Shown here piece by piece: positions 17,918 through 30,201 of a stretch of DNA of 64,000 bases. The DNA is from Lysobacter helvus (GTDB lineage Bacteria > Pseudomonadota > Gammaproteobacteria > Xanthomonadales > Xanthomonadaceae), in NCBI RefSeq assembly GCF_018406645.1, contig NZ_AP024546.1:62001-126000 (forward strand), given 5' to 3'. Under the pieces are notes generated by a model that saw nothing but the letters and a program-made list of their open reading frames with translations, ran no database searches and had not been told where the DNA came from. The position numbers and the translations under genes are program-made. The stretch's first letter is position 1. Every line of letters starts with the position of its first letter.

Positions 17918-19758
17918 CAGCCGGCTCCCATCGCCACGGCCACCTGGTAGGTGACCAGCGACGCGACGTACGCCAGCGCGAACAGATAGCCCGCGCTGAT
18001 CGCCACGTGCTTCCAGGATCCGGTTTCGCGCTTGATCGTCGCGAGCGTGGACAGGCACTGCGGCGCGTAGATGTACCAGACGAGCAAGGACAGGCCGGTG
18101 GCGATCGACCACCCGCTCTGGATCAGCGGCGACAACGCATGCGCCGCGGCCGCATCATCCACCGAGGACAGCGCATAGACCGTGGCGAGCGACGACACCG
18201 CGACTTCGCGCGCCGCCATGCCCGGGATCAGCGCGATGCAGATCTGCCAGTTGAAGCCCACCGGCGCGAACACGAACGTCATCGCGTGCCCGATGCGCCC
18301 CGCGAAACTCTGCGTGACGTCACCGCCGCCGTTCGGGAAATACAGCAGCACCCACAGCAGGATCGTCAGCGCGAGGATGATCCCGCCCACGCGCTTGAGG
18401 AAGATCATCGCGCGCTCCCACAGGCCCAGCGCCAGGTCGCGCGGATGCGGCATGCGGTACGACGGCAGTTCGAGCAGCAAGGGATGTTCGGACTTGTCGC
18501 GGCGCCACTTCTTCATCACCCACGCCACCGCCAGCGCACTGACGATGCCCGCCGCGTACAGCGCGAACAACACCAGCCCCTGCAAGTTGAACCAGCCCAC
18601 CTTCTGCGCAGGAATGAAGGCGCCGATCAGCAGCGCATACACCGGCAAGCGCGCCGAACACGTCATCAGCGGCGCGACGATGATCGTCGCCAGGCGGTCG
18701 CGCGGATCCTGGATCGAACGCGTCGCCATGATCCCGGGGATCGCGCACGCGAACGACGACAGCAACGGAATGAACGAGCGCCCCGACAAGCCCGCCGACG
18801 CCATCATGCGATCCAGCAGGAACGCCGCGCGCGGCAGGTAACCCGATTCCTCCAGCGCGAGGATGAAGGCGAACAGCACCAGGATCTGCGGCAGGAACAC
18901 GATCACGCCGCCGACACCGGAAATGATGCCGTCCACGAGCAGGCTGTTGAGCGGCCCCGGCGGCAACGCGGCCGCGGTCCATGCCCCCAACGCCGACGAG
19001 CCGGCATCGATGAGGTCCATCACCGGCTTGGCCCACGCATACACGGCCTGGAAGATCAGGAACATCACCACGCCCAGCGCGAGCAAGCCGAACACGGGAT
19101 GCAGCAGCCAGCGATCCAGCGCGTCGTCGATCTCCGCCGTGCGCCGCGGCATCGTCACCGCGAGCGCCAGCAGGCGACGGGTTTCTGCGTGCAGCGCCTC
19201 GGGATCGGCAAGTTGCGCCGCGTGCGGCGCCTGCGCCGCCGGCGACATGCGGTCCAGGCTCGCGACCAGTTCGCGCGCGCCATCGCGGCGCACGGCGATC
19301 GTCGGCACCACCGGCACGCCGAGTTCGCGCTCCAGCGCGCCCAAATCCACTTCGATGCCGCGACGCCTGGCCGCATCCATCATGTTGACCGCGAGCACCA
19401 TCGGCCGGCCGAGCGCGCGCACTTCCAGCGCGAAGCGCAGGTGCAATCGCAGGTTGGTCGCATCGACGACGCACACGATGACGTCCGGCGCCGCTTCGCC
19501 CGGATAGAAGCCGCGGCACAGGTCGCGCGTGATCGCTTCGTCCAGGCTCGCCGCATGCAGGCTGTACGCGCCCGGCAGATCCAGCAGCGCGTAATGGCGG
19601 CCGGACGGCGCGAGGAAGCGCCCTTCCTTGCGTTCCACCGTCACGCCCGCGTAGTTGGCCACCTTCTGCCGGCTGCCCGTCAGCAGGTTGAACAGCGCCG
19701 TCTTCCCGCAGTTGGGATTGCCGACCAGCGCGACGCGCAGGGTCTCCGTGGCGCTCAT
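17917..19758 (-). CDS. feoB: ferrous iron transporter FeoB
   Basis: Inner-membrane Fe(II) transporter with a cytosolic GTPase. The G domain shows GNPNCGKT (residues 13-20), DLPG and NMMD; a GDI helical region follows, then about eight to ten membrane helices including the gate motifs with conserved Cys (SSFACAIPGIMATRSI). At 613 residues it is shorter than the 770-residue enterobacterial form, mainly in the G-domain linker and the C-terminus, as is common in related bacteria. Start ATG 19758 overlaps the feoA stop by four bases. Transcription is probably Fur-controlled from upstream of feoA. Confidence 0.95.
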   Translation of the reverse strand: MSATETLRVALVGNPNCGKTALFNLLTGSRQKVANYAGVTVERKEGRFLAPSGRHYALLDLPGAYSLHAASLDEAITRDLCRGFYPGEAAPDVIVCVVDATNLRLHLRFALEVRALGRPMVLAVNMMDAARRRGIEVDLGALERELGVPVVPTIAVRRDGARELVASLDRMSPAAQAPHAAQLADPEALHAETRRLLALAVTMPRRTAEIDDALDRWLLHPVFGLLALGVVMFLIFQAVYAWAKPVMDLIDAGSSALGAWTAAALPPGPLNSLLVDGIISGVGGVIVFLPQILVLFAFILALEESGYLPRAAFLLDRMMASAGLSGRSFIPLLSSFACAIPGIMATRSIQDPRDRLATIIVAPLMTCSARLPVYALLIGAFIPAQKVGWFNLQGLVLFALYAAGIVSALAVAWVMKKWRRDKSEHPLLLELPSYRMPHPRDLALGLWERAMIFLKRVGGIILALTILLWVLLYFPNGGGDVTQSFAGRIGHAMTFVFAPVGFNWQICIALIPGMAAREVAVSSLATVYALSSVDDAAAAHALSPLIQSGWSIATGLSLLVWYIYAPQCLSTLATIKRETGSWKHVAISAGYLFALAYVASLVTYQVAVAMGAG

Positions 19759-20000
19759 GCGATCGCTTCGCGACGGATGAGCACGCGATCGGCTTCGGTG
19801 CGGCGCAACGCGAAGCGCGTGAAGCCGATCTGCACCAGCAGCGGTTCCGCACCGACGGGACCGGCAGCGATCACTTCCACCGCTTCGCCCGCGACGAAGC
19901 CGAGTTCGCGCAAGCGGCGCGCGATGGCGTCGTTGGGCATGTGGTCTTCGACGCGCTCGACGGCGGCGGCGATGCGGCGCGGAAGGTCGGTGAGCCTCAC
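19755..20000 (-). CDS. feoA: ferrous iron transport protein FeoA
   Basis: An 81-residue SH3-like cytosolic partner of FeoB needed for Fe(II) uptake. The frame LRELGFVAGEAVEV and PLLVQIGFTRFALRR fit the family. I use the GTG at 20000 (VRLTDLP): AGGA lies ten bases upstream and no ATG gives a comparable N-terminus; the next in-frame ATG would remove the first strand. The gene begins the feoA-feoB-small protein operon, with a Fur-box-like element about 32-46 bp upstream, and is divergent from the enoyl-CoA hydratase. Confidence 0.88.
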   Translation of the reverse strand: MRLTDLPRRIAAAVERVEDHMPNDAIARRLRELGFVAGEAVEVIAAGPVGAEPLLVQIGFTRFALRRTEADRVLIRREAIA

Positions 20001-20029
20001 GGGAGGGGGTTCCTGGGTCCGGACGGGCA

Positions 20030-20075
20030 AATACGAATCGTTCTCAAGAATAGCACCGTGGCGGCCGGCTATCAT
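20030..20075 (-). promoter_or_regulatory. feoA promoter with Fur-box-like operator
   Basis: On the minus strand ATGATA (20075-20070) and TATTCT (20052-20047) form a promoter with a 17-bp spacer. The 7-1-7 element TGAGAAC-G-ATTCGTA (20046-20032) resembles the Fur consensus TGATAAT-N-ATTATCA and overlaps the -10/+1 region, as expected for iron-responsive repression. On the other strand TATCAT (20070-20075) could be the -10 of the hydratase operon. Confidence 0.55.
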
Positions 20076-20103
20076 TCGGGCCTTCCCTATTCCTGGTGGC
20101 GCG

Positions 20104-20891
20104 ATGGCCGATTCCCTGCAGGTCCTCCACGAAGGGCCCCTCGCCCGCGTGCGCCTGGCCCGGCCCCAGCTCCACAACGCCTTCGATGCGGACCTGATCG
20201 CGGCCCTGACGGCGGCGTTCGAAGCGCTCGGCCGCGACCCCGCCACCCGCGTCGTCGTGCTGGAAGGCGAAGGCCCATCCTTCTCCGCGGGTGCGGACCT
20301 GAACTGGATGCGCGGCATGGCCGCCGCGGGCGAAGACGAAAACCGCGAAGACTCGCTCCGCCTCGCGCAGCTCATGCGCACGCTCGACACCCTCCCGAAA
20401 CCCACGATCGCCCGCGTGCAGGGCGCGGCCTTCGGCGGCGGCGTCGGCCTGGTCGCCTGCTGCGACATCGCCATCGGCACGCGCAACGCGACCTTCGGTC
20501 TCACCGAAGCCCGCCTGGGCCTGTTGCCCGCGGTGATCTCGCCCTACGTCATCAATGCAATCGGCGCGCGCCAGGCGCGGCGCTGGTTCGCCACCGCCGA
20601 ACGCTTCGACGCCGCCGAAGCGCATCGCATCGGCCTGCTGCACCAGCTCGTCGACGATCAGACCGCGCTCGACAACGCCGTGAAGCAACAAGTCGACCTG
20701 CTGCTGCAGGCCGGCCCGATCGCCGCCGCGACCGCGAAAGCCCTCGTGCAACGCGTCGCGCACCACCACGACGCCGACACCCTCGACGCCGACAACGCCC
20801 GCCTGATCGCCGCGTTGCGCGTTTCGCCCGAAGGCCAGGAAGGCCTCGCCGCATTCCTCGACAAGCGCCGCCCCGCCTGGACGGAAACCCG

Positions 20892-20895
<4 letters not shown>
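20104..20895 (+). CDS. liuC: enoyl-CoA hydratase, probable methylglutaconyl-CoA hydratase
   Basis: Crotonase-fold enzyme of 263 residues. The oxyanion-hole segments [13 protein letters not shown] and [18 protein letters not shown] are intact, followed by the E in [16 protein letters not shown] that supplies catalytic acid. Its stop overlaps the ATG of the methylcrotonyl-CoA carboxylase alpha subunit by four bases, and HMG-CoA lyase comes next, so hydration of 3-methylglutaconyl-CoA to HMG-CoA (LiuC) is the most likely reaction. Context decides this; sequence alone would allow other short-chain enoyl-CoA hydratases. It probably heads the operon that continues to the GNAT and amidohydrolase genes. 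Confidence 0.87.
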
Positions 20896-22916
<2,021 letters not shown>

Positions 22917-22918
22917 CC

Positions 22919-23818
22919 ATGGCCGCCGACGATTTCGTGCGCATCGTGGAAGTCGGGCCGCGCGACGGCCTGCAGAACGAAAAGACGCTCGTCCCCACGC
23001 CCGCGAAGATCGAACTGATCGATCGCCTCACCGCGACCGGCCTGTCCAGCATCGAAGCCACCAGCTTCGTCAGCCCCAGGTGGGTGCCGCAGCTCGCCGA
23101 TGCCGCCGAGGTGTTCGCCGGCATCCATCGCAAGCCGGGCGTGCACTACCCCGTGCTCGTGCCGAACGAACAAGGCTACGACCGCGCGCGCGCCGTCGGT
23201 GCGGCGGAAGTCGCGGTGTTCACCGCCGCCTCCGAAGCCTTCAACAAGAAGAACATCAACGCCACGATCGACGAATCGATCGAACGCTTCCGCCCCGTCG
23301 TCGAACGCGCCAACGCCGACGGCGTGAAAGTGCGCGGCTACGTGTCCACCGTGCTCGGTTGCCCGTACCAGGGCGAGGTGCCGGTCGCGGACGTCGTGCG
23401 CGTGGCGCAACGCATGCACGCGCTGGGCTGCTACGAGATCTCGCTGGGCGACACCATCGGCGTCGGCACGCCGGCGAAGGCGCGCGCGATGTTGCGCGCC
23501 GTCGCGAGCGAAGTGCCGATGGCCGCGCTCGCCGTGCATTTCCACGACACCTACGGCCAGGCGCTGCCCAACCTGCTCGCGTGCCTGGAAGAAGGCGTGC
23601 GCGTCGCCGATGCGTCGGTCTCCGGCACCGGCGGGTGTCCCTACGCAAAGGGCGCCAGCGGCAACGTCGCCACCGAAGACGTCGTGTACATGCTGCACGG
23701 CATGGGCCTGCGCACGGGCGTGGACCTCGACAAGCTCGTCGACACGGGCCGCTGGCTCGCCGCACTTCTCGGCCGCGCGACCGGCAGCAAGGTCACGCAG
23801 GCTTCGGCCGCGGCGTGA
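22919..23818 (+). CDS. liuE: hydroxymethylglutaryl-CoA lyase
   Basis: Cleaves HMG-CoA into acetoacetate and acetyl-CoA, the last specific step of leucine degradation (mvaB/LiuE). A 299-residue TIM-barrel enzyme: [11 protein letters not shown] carries the catalytic Arg and metal Asp, [10 protein letters not shown] the two metal-binding His, and [14 protein letters not shown] the essential Cys on the mobile loop. Length is normal. The stop overlaps the GTG start of a GGDEF-EAL protein (GTGA), so the lyase and a c-di-GMP enzyme are translationally coupled. Confidence 0.95.
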   Translation: MAADDFVRIVEVGPRDGLQNEKTLVPTPAKIELIDRLTATGLSSIEATSFVSPRWVPQLADAAEVFAGIHRKPGVHYPVLVPNEQGYDRARAVGAAEVAVFTAASEAFNKKNINATIDESIERFRPVVERANADGVKVRGYVSTVLGCPYQGEVPVADVVRVAQRMHALGCYEISLGDTIGVGTPAKARAMLRAVASEVPMAALAVHFHDTYGQALPNLLACLEEGVRVADASVSGTGGCPYAKGASGNVATEDVVYMLHGMGLRTGVDLDKLVDTGRWLAALLGRATGSKVTQASAAA

Positions 23819-26277
23819 GCGACGCCCACCTCCGCCGCCAGCTCGCCGAAGCGCAGGCCGCGCTGGAGGCCGAGCGCGACCGCTTCCGCGCCCTGTTCGA
23901 CGCCGTCCCCGATCCGGTCAGCATCATCGGCTACGACGGCACCGTGCTCGACCTCAACAAGGCCGGCATCGCCGCGTACAAGCGCCCGCGCGAAGACATC
24001 ATCGGCCAGCCGATCGAGACGCTGAACCCCGATCTCCCGCGCGACCACCTCGCGCCCGTGCTCGAAACGCTGAGCCGCGGCGGCACGTACGTGGTGGAAG
24101 TCACCAACATGCGCGCCGACGGCACCCGCTTCCCGGTGGAAGTGCACTCGGCGGGTTACGTCGACGAAGGCCAGCAGCGCATCGTCGCGGTCGCCCGCGA
24201 CCTCAGCGGCCGCCATGAAGCGGAACTGCGTTACCGCGAACTGATGGAAGTGATCGACAAGGGCATTCTGGTGCGCAACGCCGAAGGCCACGTCACTTAC
24301 GCCAACCCCGCCGCGATGCGGATCCTGAAGATCCCGGCCGGCGCGAGCATCGACGGCGAAATGCGCCCCGAGCGCTGGCGCGTGTTCGACGAACACGGCG
24401 TGCCGTTGGCGGACCAGGAACTGCCGTCGTTCCGCGCATTGCGCACCGGCCAGCTCTCGCCGAGTCGCGTGTGCGGCTTCCTCAATCTCGAAACGCGCCG
24501 GTTGGCGTGGCTGTCGATCACCTCCGTGCCGCAGTTCGCGCCGGGCGCCGATCGCCCGCACCAGGTGCTCTCGCTGTTCTCCGATGTCACCGGCTTCAAG
24601 CGCGACGTCACGCTGTTCGACCGCGTGCAGGACCTGGCGCACATCGGCGGCTGGGAATGGGATGCCGTCAGCGACCACGTCTACCTCACCAACGAAGCGC
24701 AGCGCGTGCTCGGCCTGGATCGCGCCACCGGCAACATGGTGCAGCTGCAATCGCGCCTGCGCGATCCCGAACGCAAGCGCTTCCAGGAAGCGCTGGCGCG
24801 CGCGGTGGAGCACGGCGAAAGCTTCGAGCTCGACCTGCAGGGCATCCGCGCCGACGGCCACACGTTGTGGGTGCGCATCATCGGCGAGAGCGAGCGCCAC
24901 GATCCCACCGGCACGCGCGTCAGCGGCACGCTGCAGGACATCACCGAACACCGGCAGGCGGAAGAAACGCTGCGCGTGCAGGCGCGCACCGATCCGCTGA
25001 CGATGCTGCTCAACCGCGACGCGGTGCTGGAAGAACTGGAAGCGCGCCTGTCCGATCCCGCGCAGTCCGGCGTGGCGGTGCTGTACATCGACCTCGACCG
25101 CTTCAAGGTGGTCAACGACGTGCTGGGCCACGCGGCCGGCGACCAGGTGATCGCCAACGCCGCGCGCCGCATCCAGCAGGCCGTGTCCACCGAAGGGCTG
25201 ATCGCGCGCTTCGGCGGCGACGAATTCCTCGTGGTCTGCGCCACCGGCGACGACATCGGGCGCCCGCAACGCCTGGCCGCCGCGATCCTCGGCGCGTTCG
25301 GCGAAAGCTTCCGCATGGCCGGCGAGGAATTCAGCATCACCGCGAGCATCGGCATCGCGCGCGCGCCCGAACACGGCGATCGCCCGCAGGCGCTGATCCA
25401 GAACGCTGACGTGGCGATGTACGACAGCAAGCGCCGCGCGCGCAACGGCTGGCAGGATTTCAGCCAGGCGCTCGCCGAACAGCAGCAGCACCGCCTGCAG
25501 ATGGAAACGCACCTGCGCCGCGCGGTGGACAACCGCGAGTTCAAGCTGGTCTACCAGCCGCAGGTGGACCTGGTGTCGGGCCGCACCGTCGGCGCCGAAG
25601 CGCTGATCCGCTGGCGCAACGACACGCTGGGCGAAATGCGCCCGGACCATTTCATCGGGCACGCGGAAAACACCGGCGACATCGTGCGCATCGGCGGCTG
25701 GGTGCTGCGCGAAGCGTGCCAGCAGATGCGGCGCTGGCGTGACGACGGCCTGCCGATCGTGCGCATCGCGGTCAACGTCTCGTATCGCCAGTTCCTGGCC
25801 GAAGATTTGTCGGAAACCGTGGCCGAAGCGCTCGCGAGCGCCGGCCTGCCGGGCGATGCGCTGGAACTGGAATTCACCGAACGCGTGCTGATCGAGGACG
25901 CGCCCGACACGCTGTCCACGTTCGCCGCGTTGCGCATGCTCGGCGTGGTGCTGAGCATCGACGACTTCGGCGAAGGCTACAGCGCGCTCAACTATTTGCG
26001 CCGCCTGCCGATCCACGGCTTGAAGCTGAGCCAGTTGTTCCTGCAGGGCGTGCCGCACAACGGCTCGGACGTCGCGATCTGCCAGGCCGTGGCCGGCATC
26101 GCGCAGAGCCTCGGCCTGGGCCTCGTCGCCGAAGGCATCGAGAACGAAGCGCAGCGCCAGTTCCTCATCCGGCTGGGCGTCCACATCGGCCAGGGCTTCC
26201 TGTTCGCACCGGGCCTGGCCCCGGAAGAACTCGCCCTGCGCATCCAACGCGAACACGAGTCCACCGCACATGCCTGA
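23815..26277 (+). CDS. PAS-GGDEF-EAL cyclic-di-GMP signalling protein
   Basis: An 820-residue cytosolic protein. Three PAS-like modules (residues about 15-130, 135-260, 265-385) precede a GGDEF domain and an EAL domain. RFGGDEF near residue 466 is canonical, but the inhibitory-site RxxD that normally lies five residues upstream is replaced by VSTE, so product inhibition is probably lost. The EAL domain keeps [20 protein letters not shown] and AEGIE, so phosphodiesterase activity is plausible. No membrane segment is seen. The start is taken as GTG 23815 overlapping the HMG-CoA lyase stop. Which activity dominates cannot be told from sequence; the PAS modules may sense redox state or a small ligand. 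Confidence 0.88.
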   Translation: MSDAHLRRQLAEAQAALEAERDRFRALFDAVPDPVSIIGYDGTVLDLNKAGIAAYKRPREDIIGQPIETLNPDLPRDHLAPVLETLSRGGTYVVEVTNMRADGTRFPVEVHSAGYVDEGQQRIVAVARDLSGRHEAELRYRELMEVIDKGILVRNAEGHVTYANPAAMRILKIPAGASIDGEMRPERWRVFDEHGVPLADQELPSFRALRTGQLSPSRVCGFLNLETRRLAWLSITSVPQFAPGADRPHQVLSLFSDVTGFKRDVTLFDRVQDLAHIGGWEWDAVSDHVYLTNEAQRVLGLDRATGNMVQLQSRLRDPERKRFQEALARAVEHGESFELDLQGIRADGHTLWVRIIGESERHDPTGTRVSGTLQDITEHRQAEETLRVQARTDPLTMLLNRDAVLEELEARLSDPAQSGVAVLYIDLDRFKVVNDVLGHAAGDQVIANAARRIQQAVSTEGLIARFGGDEFLVVCATGDDIGRPQRLAAAILGAFGESFRMAGEEFSITASIGIARAPEHGDRPQALIQNADVAMYDSKRRARNGWQDFSQALAEQQQHRLQMETHLRRAVDNREFKLVYQPQVDLVSGRTVGAEALIRWRNDTLGEMRPDHFIGHAENTGDIVRIGGWVLREACQQMRRWRDDGLPIVRIAVNVSYRQFLAEDLSETVAEALASAGLPGDALELEFTERVLIEDAPDTLSTFAALRMLGVVLSIDDFGEGYSALNYLRRLPIHGLKLSQLFLQGVPHNGSDVAICQAVAGIAQSLGLGLVAEGIENEAQRQFLIRLGVHIGQGFLFAPGLAPEELALRIQREHESTAHA

Positions 26278-26779
26278 AGCCGCCCCGCACGCCACGCCCA
26301 TCGTGTCCATCCGCCCCATCGAGGCGCGCGACGACGCGCGCATGGCACAGATCATCCGCACCGTGATGCCGGAGTTCGGCGCGTGCGGCGATGGCTTCGC
26401 GATCAACGATCCGGAAGTCGATTACATGACGCGCGCCTACGCGGCGCCGCGTTGCGCGTACTGGGTGGTCGAACGCAACGGGGTCGTCGAAGGCGGCGGG
26501 GGCGTCGCGCCGCTCGAAGGCGCGGAGGCGGACGTGTGCGAGTTGCGCAAGATGTATTTTCTGTCGTCGATGCGCGGCTTGGGCGCCGGCGCAATGGTGA
26601 TGGAACGCGCGCTCGCCGCCGCGCGCGAGTTCGGCTTCAAGCGCTGCTACCTCGAAACGCTCACCGGCATGGACGCGGCGATGCGCCTGTACGAACGCAC
26701 CGGCTTCCGCCGCATCGACGCGCCGATGGGCGCGACGGGCCACGGCGGTTGCAACACGTTCTACCTGCTGGAGCTCTGA
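26270..26779 (+). CDS. GNAT family N-acetyltransferase, 169 aa
   Basis: Acetyl-CoA dependent transferase of unknown substrate. The core motif A appears as [22 protein letters not shown], in which the RGLGAG loop binds the pyrophosphate of acetyl-CoA, followed by YERTGFRR, the usual beta-bulge and final helix. The fold resembles the small-molecule or amino-acid acetyltransferases (PhnO-like). ATG 26270 overlaps the GGDEF-EAL stop by eight bases, and the amidohydrolase begins two bases after its own stop, so it sits inside the operon. Confidence 0.82.
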   Translation: MPEAAPHATPIVSIRPIEARDDARMAQIIRTVMPEFGACGDGFAINDPEVDYMTRAYAAPRCAYWVVERNGVVEGGGGVAPLEGAEADVCELRKMYFLSSMRGLGAGAMVMERALAAAREFGFKRCYLETLTGMDAAMRLYERTGFRRIDAPMGATGHGGCNTFYLLEL

Positions 26780-26781
26780 CG

Positions 26782-28080
26782 ATGCGTCGCCTGCTCGGTG
26801 CCTGCCTTGCGTTGCTGGCCTTTGCCGCGAATGCGGCGGAGGCGCCGAAGCCGGCGTACGTGCTGCAACCCGATCGCGTGTGGACCGGCGAAGGCGCGGC
26901 GCATGCGGGCTGGGTGGTCGTGGTGCGGGACGGCGCGATCGTCAGCGTCGGCCCCGACACCGCGGCGATGCCCGCCGACGCCCAACGCATCGCCCTGCCC
27001 GGCACCACGCTCGTGCCCGGCCTGATCGACCTGCATTCGCACCTGTTCCTGCATCCGTACAACGAAACCTCGTGGAACGACCAGGTCCTCAAGGAACCCG
27101 AAGCCGAACGCACGTTGCGCGCCGCGCGCCATGCGCACGACACATTGCAGGCCGGCTTCACCACGCTGCGCGACCTCGGCACCGAAGGCGCGAACTTCGA
27201 CGACGTCGCGATCAAGCACGCGATCGAAACGGGCCTCATCGATGGCCCGCGCCTGTTCGTCGCGACGAAGGCGATCGTCGCCACCGCGAGTTACGGCCCC
27301 GGCCCGCGCGGTTTCCGTTCCGACCTGGACCTGCCCAGCGGCGCGCAGGAAGTCAGCGGCGTCGACGCCGGCATCCGCGCGGTGCGCGAACAGGCCGGCC
27401 ACGGCGCGGACTGGATCAAGCTGTACACCGACTACCGCATCGGCGCGGACGGCAGCACGCAACCCACGTTCACCGCCGCCGAACTCAAGGCGATGGTGGA
27501 CGCCGCGCACCTGTCCGGCCGCCCCGTCGCCGCGCATGCGATGAGCGATGCCGGCATGCGCATGGCGATCGATGCGGGCGTGGACACGATCGAACACGGC
27601 TACCAGGGCTCGGATGCCACGTTCCGCCGCATGCGCGAACGCGGCATCGCCTGGTTGCCCACGCTCACCGCGGCCGAGGCCTACGGCGTGTACTTCGAAC
27701 ACTACGTGCCCGGCACCTCGCCGCCGACGGAATCGATGCGCGATGTCGCGGCCGCCTTCGCCCGCGCGCGCAAGGCCGGCACCACGATCGCCTGCGGCAG
27801 CGACGTGGGCGTGTTCCCCCACGGCGACAACGCGCGCGAACCCGAATGGCTGGTGCGCGTGGGCATGACGCCCGTCGAAGCGCTGGCCGCCTGCACGCGC
27901 GTGGCCGCCAGGGTGCTGAAGCAGGACGGCCGCTTCGGCACCATCGCCCCCGGCCTGCGCGCGGACCTGGCCGCCTTCACCGGCGACCCCACGCAGGACA
28001 TCACGGCGCTCAAGCACCCGGTGTTCGTGATGAAGGATGGCGTGGTGGCACGCTCCCCGGGAACCGCCCCGGCCCCGTGA
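26782..28080 (+). CDS. secreted imidazolonepropionase-like amidohydrolase
   Basis: A 432-residue exported metal hydrolase. A signal peptide ([18 protein letters not shown], cleavage near residue 19) precedes a composite beta domain and a TIM barrel with all ligands: HSH in DLHSHLF, the carboxylated Lys in IKLYTD, His in AAHAM and EHGYQ, and Asp in GSDVG. This is the Xaa-Pro dipeptidase/arginine-carboxypeptidase-like branch of amidohydrolases, many of which hydrolyse dipeptides or N-acylated amino acids in the periplasm. The exact substrate is unknown. It closes the liuC operon. Confidence 0.85.
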   Translation: MRRLLGACLALLAFAANAAEAPKPAYVLQPDRVWTGEGAAHAGWVVVVRDGAIVSVGPDTAAMPADAQRIALPGTTLVPGLIDLHSHLFLHPYNETSWNDQVLKEPEAERTLRAARHAHDTLQAGFTTLRDLGTEGANFDDVAIKHAIETGLIDGPRLFVATKAIVATASYGPGPRGFRSDLDLPSGAQEVSGVDAGIRAVREQAGHGADWIKLYTDYRIGADGSTQPTFTAAELKAMVDAAHLSGRPVAAHAMSDAGMRMAIDAGVDTIEHGYQGSDATFRRMRERGIAWLPTLTAAEAYGVYFEHYVPGTSPPTESMRDVAAAFARARKAGTTIACGSDVGVFPHGDNAREPEWLVRVGMTPVEALAACTRVAARVLKQDGRFGTIAPGLRADLAAFTGDPTQDITALKHPVFVMKDGVVARSPGTAPAP

Positions 28081-28120
28081 CGGGCTAAAATCGCGGCCTT
28101 TCCGCCCCCGGGATCCTCCC

Positions 28121-28891
28121 ATGCAGCTTTCCGCAACCCGCGCCATCGTCACCGGTGGCGTTTCCGGCCTCGGCTTCGCCGTCGCCCAGCACCTCGTCGC
28201 CCAGGGCGCGAAGGTCGCGTTGTTCGACGTCAACGACGAGAAAGGCGCGGCCGCCGTCGCGCAGCTGGGCGAAGGCAAGGCCCGCTTCTTCAAGACCGAC
28301 GTGAGCGACGAAGCCGGCGTGGTCGCCAACGTCGCCGCCGCGAAGGACTTCCTCGGCGGGCTCAACGTCGCGATCAACTGCGCCGGCATCCTCGGCGCGG
28401 GCCGCGTGCTCGGCAAGGAAGGCCCGATGCCGCTGTCGCAGTTCCAGACCACCGTGATGGTCAACCTCATCGGCAGCTTCAACGTCGCCAAGGCGGCCGC
28501 GCAGCTCATGCAGTCCAACGAAGCCGGCACCGACGGCGAGCGCGGCGTGATCATCAACACCGCCTCGGTCGCCGCCTACGAAGGCCAGATCGGCCAGGCC
28601 GCTTACTCCGCGTCGAAGGGCGGCGTGGTCGCCATGACGCTGCCCATGGCGCGCGAACTCGCGCGCTTCGGCATCCGCGTCATGACGATCGCCCCCGGCA
28701 TCTTCTGGACGCCGATGGTCGACGGCATGCCCGAAGCGGTGCAGCAGTCGCTGGCCGCCTCCATCCCGTTCCCGTCGCGCCTGGGCAAGCCGGAGGAATT
28801 CGCGGACCTGGTCGCGTACATCCTCGGCAACACGTACTTGAACGGCGAAACCATCCGACTCGACGGCGCCACGCGCCTCGCACCGAAGTGA
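28121..28891 (+). CDS. short-chain dehydrogenase, HSD10-like 3-hydroxy-2-methylbutyryl-CoA dehydrogenase
   Basis: NAD-dependent oxidation of 3-hydroxyacyl-CoA, probably 3-hydroxy-2-methylbutyryl-CoA of isoleucine breakdown. The 256 residues match human HSD17B10 in signature segments: TGGVSGLG for [27 protein letters not shown] with catalytic Ser, Tyr and Lys, and [13 protein letters not shown] near the end. An Asp in LFDVND favours NAD over NADP. A TAAAAT -10-like box lies at 28086-28091. EfpL follows four bases after the stop. The product fits the branched-chain catabolic theme of this region. Confidence 0.88.
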   Translation: MQLSATRAIVTGGVSGLGFAVAQHLVAQGAKVALFDVNDEKGAAAVAQLGEGKARFFKTDVSDEAGVVANVAAAKDFLGGLNVAINCAGILGAGRVLGKEGPMPLSQFQTTVMVNLIGSFNVAKAAAQLMQSNEAGTDGERGVIINTASVAAYEGQIGQAAYSASKGGVVAMTLPMARELARFGIRVMTIAPGIFWTPMVDGMPEAVQQSLAASIPFPSRLGKPEEFADLVAYILGNTYLNGETIRLDGATRLAPK

Positions 28892-28895
28892 TCCC

Positions 28896-29462
28896 ATGAA
28901 GGCTTACGACATCAAGAAAGGCAACGTCGTCGAACACAACGGCGGCACCTACCAGGTGCGCGACATCGAACGCAGCTCCCCGCAGGGCCGCGGCGGCAAC
29001 GTGCGCTATCGCTTCACCATGTACAGCATCCCGGGCGCGATCAAGCTCGATGCCAGCTTCGACGGCGACGACGACCTGCGCGAAGTCGACATGAGCCGCC
29101 GCCAGGCCACGTATTCGTACAAGGACGGCGATGCGTTCGTGTTCCTCGACGACGAGGACTACACGCCCTACACGCTCGACGCCGATGCGATCGGCGATGC
29201 CGCCGGCTACATCGTCGACGACCTCACGGGCATTTACGTGCAGCTGATCGACGACGCACCGGTGGCCATCCAGCTGCCGCAGAGCGTGGCGATGGAAGTC
29301 ATCGAAACCCCGCCCGAACTCAAGGGCGGCACCGCGACCAAGCGCCCGAAGCCGGCGAAGCTGTCGACGGGCCTGGAGATCATGGTCCCGGAGTACATCG
29401 GCAACGGCGAGAAGGTGTGGGTCAACACCACCACCGGCGAGTTCGGCGGCCGCGCCGACTAA
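28896..29462 (+). CDS. efpL: elongation factor P-like protein EfpL (YeiP)
   Basis: Ribosome-binding EF-P paralogue, 188 residues with the three beta-barrel domains of the EF-P family. The tip of domain I is SPQGRGG with an Arg (residue 32) in place of the modified Lys of EF-P, which is the EfpL/YeiP hallmark. The known role of the family is relief of ribosome stalling at a subset of Pro-containing motifs. It lies four bases after the dehydrogenase and overlaps the convergent Nudix gene by four bases. Confidence 0.92.
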   Translation: MKAYDIKKGNVVEHNGGTYQVRDIERSSPQGRGGNVRYRFTMYSIPGAIKLDASFDGDDDLREVDMSRRQATYSYKDGDAFVFLDDEDYTPYTLDADAIGDAAGYIVDDLTGIYVQLIDDAPVAIQLPQSVAMEVIETPPELKGGTATKRPKPAKLSTGLEIMVPEYIGNGEKVWVNTTTGEFGGRAD

Positions 29463-30049
29463 CGTTCGTCACGCCCGCGCAGGCGGGCGTCCAACCACTT
29501 CGACGCCATCCGTCGCAACGACGGATCGGCGTCGGCGTCGTCCACCAGCGCATCGATCTCGCGCCACGCGAGCGCATGCGATTCGTCGCTGACGACGAAG
29601 GCTTCGCTTCCCCCCGCGCGCACGACGAAGCGCACGTCGTAATGCACGTGCGCCGGCACGCCCTTGTGTTCGGGGATGTCGTGCGCATCGAGGTCGAAGA
29701 TGTCCGGTTCGACCGACAGGTCGGCGAGCCCCGACTCCTCTTCGGCTTCGGTCAGCGCCACGCGCGCGAAGTCGCGCACGCCGTCCGCGTGGCCCCCCAG
29801 CTGCAGCCAGCGATCCAGCTTGCGGTGGTGCGTCAGCAGCACCCGCGTGCCCGTGGCGTCGACCAGCCAGGCCGACGCGGTGAAGTGCCCCGCCAGGCGT
29901 TCGCGGCGGAAGGGATCCTCGGCGTCGGAGAGCAGCGCGGAGAACCGATCCACCGTCGCGGCCTCGGCCGGCCAGCGCGACCGGTAGTCGGAAAGGAGGG
30001 CGTCGTGCGCGTCGCGCGAGTCCGTCGCGGCGGATCCTGGGCCATTCAT
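29459..30049 (-). CDS. Nudix hydrolase with degenerate Nudix box, 196 aa
   Basis: Nudix-fold protein. The Nudix helix reads [24 protein letters not shown]: the EExxE-like acidic core is kept, but the usual REU arginine is Thr and the upstream GX5E glutamate is not clear. Catalysis on a nucleoside diphosphate compound is therefore possible but uncertain. I start at ATG 30049 (MNGPGS), preceded by GAGGA; a longer frame from 30097 adds 16 residues without a ribosome-binding site. Convergent with efpL. Confidence 0.75.
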   Translation of the reverse strand: MNGPGSAATDSRDAHDALLSDYRSRWPAEAATVDRFSALLSDAEDPFRRERLAGHFTASAWLVDATGTRVLLTHHRKLDRWLQLGGHADGVRDFARVALTEAEEESGLADLSVEPDIFDLDAHDIPEHKGVPAHVHYDVRFVVRAGGSEAFVVSDESHALAWREIDALVDDADADPSLRRMASKWLDARLRGRDER

Positions 30050-30201
30050 TGGGACGTTCCTCACAGGGGGACGGGCATTATCCGGCTTGCCGGACATGCG
30101 GAACTTGTGCGCCCGACTCGCGCCAATGTAAGGTCAGCCGGTTCGCGGGTGGCCCCACTCCACCGGCTGGGCCCAACCGCATCGCCTCCGGGGAGATTGC
30201 A

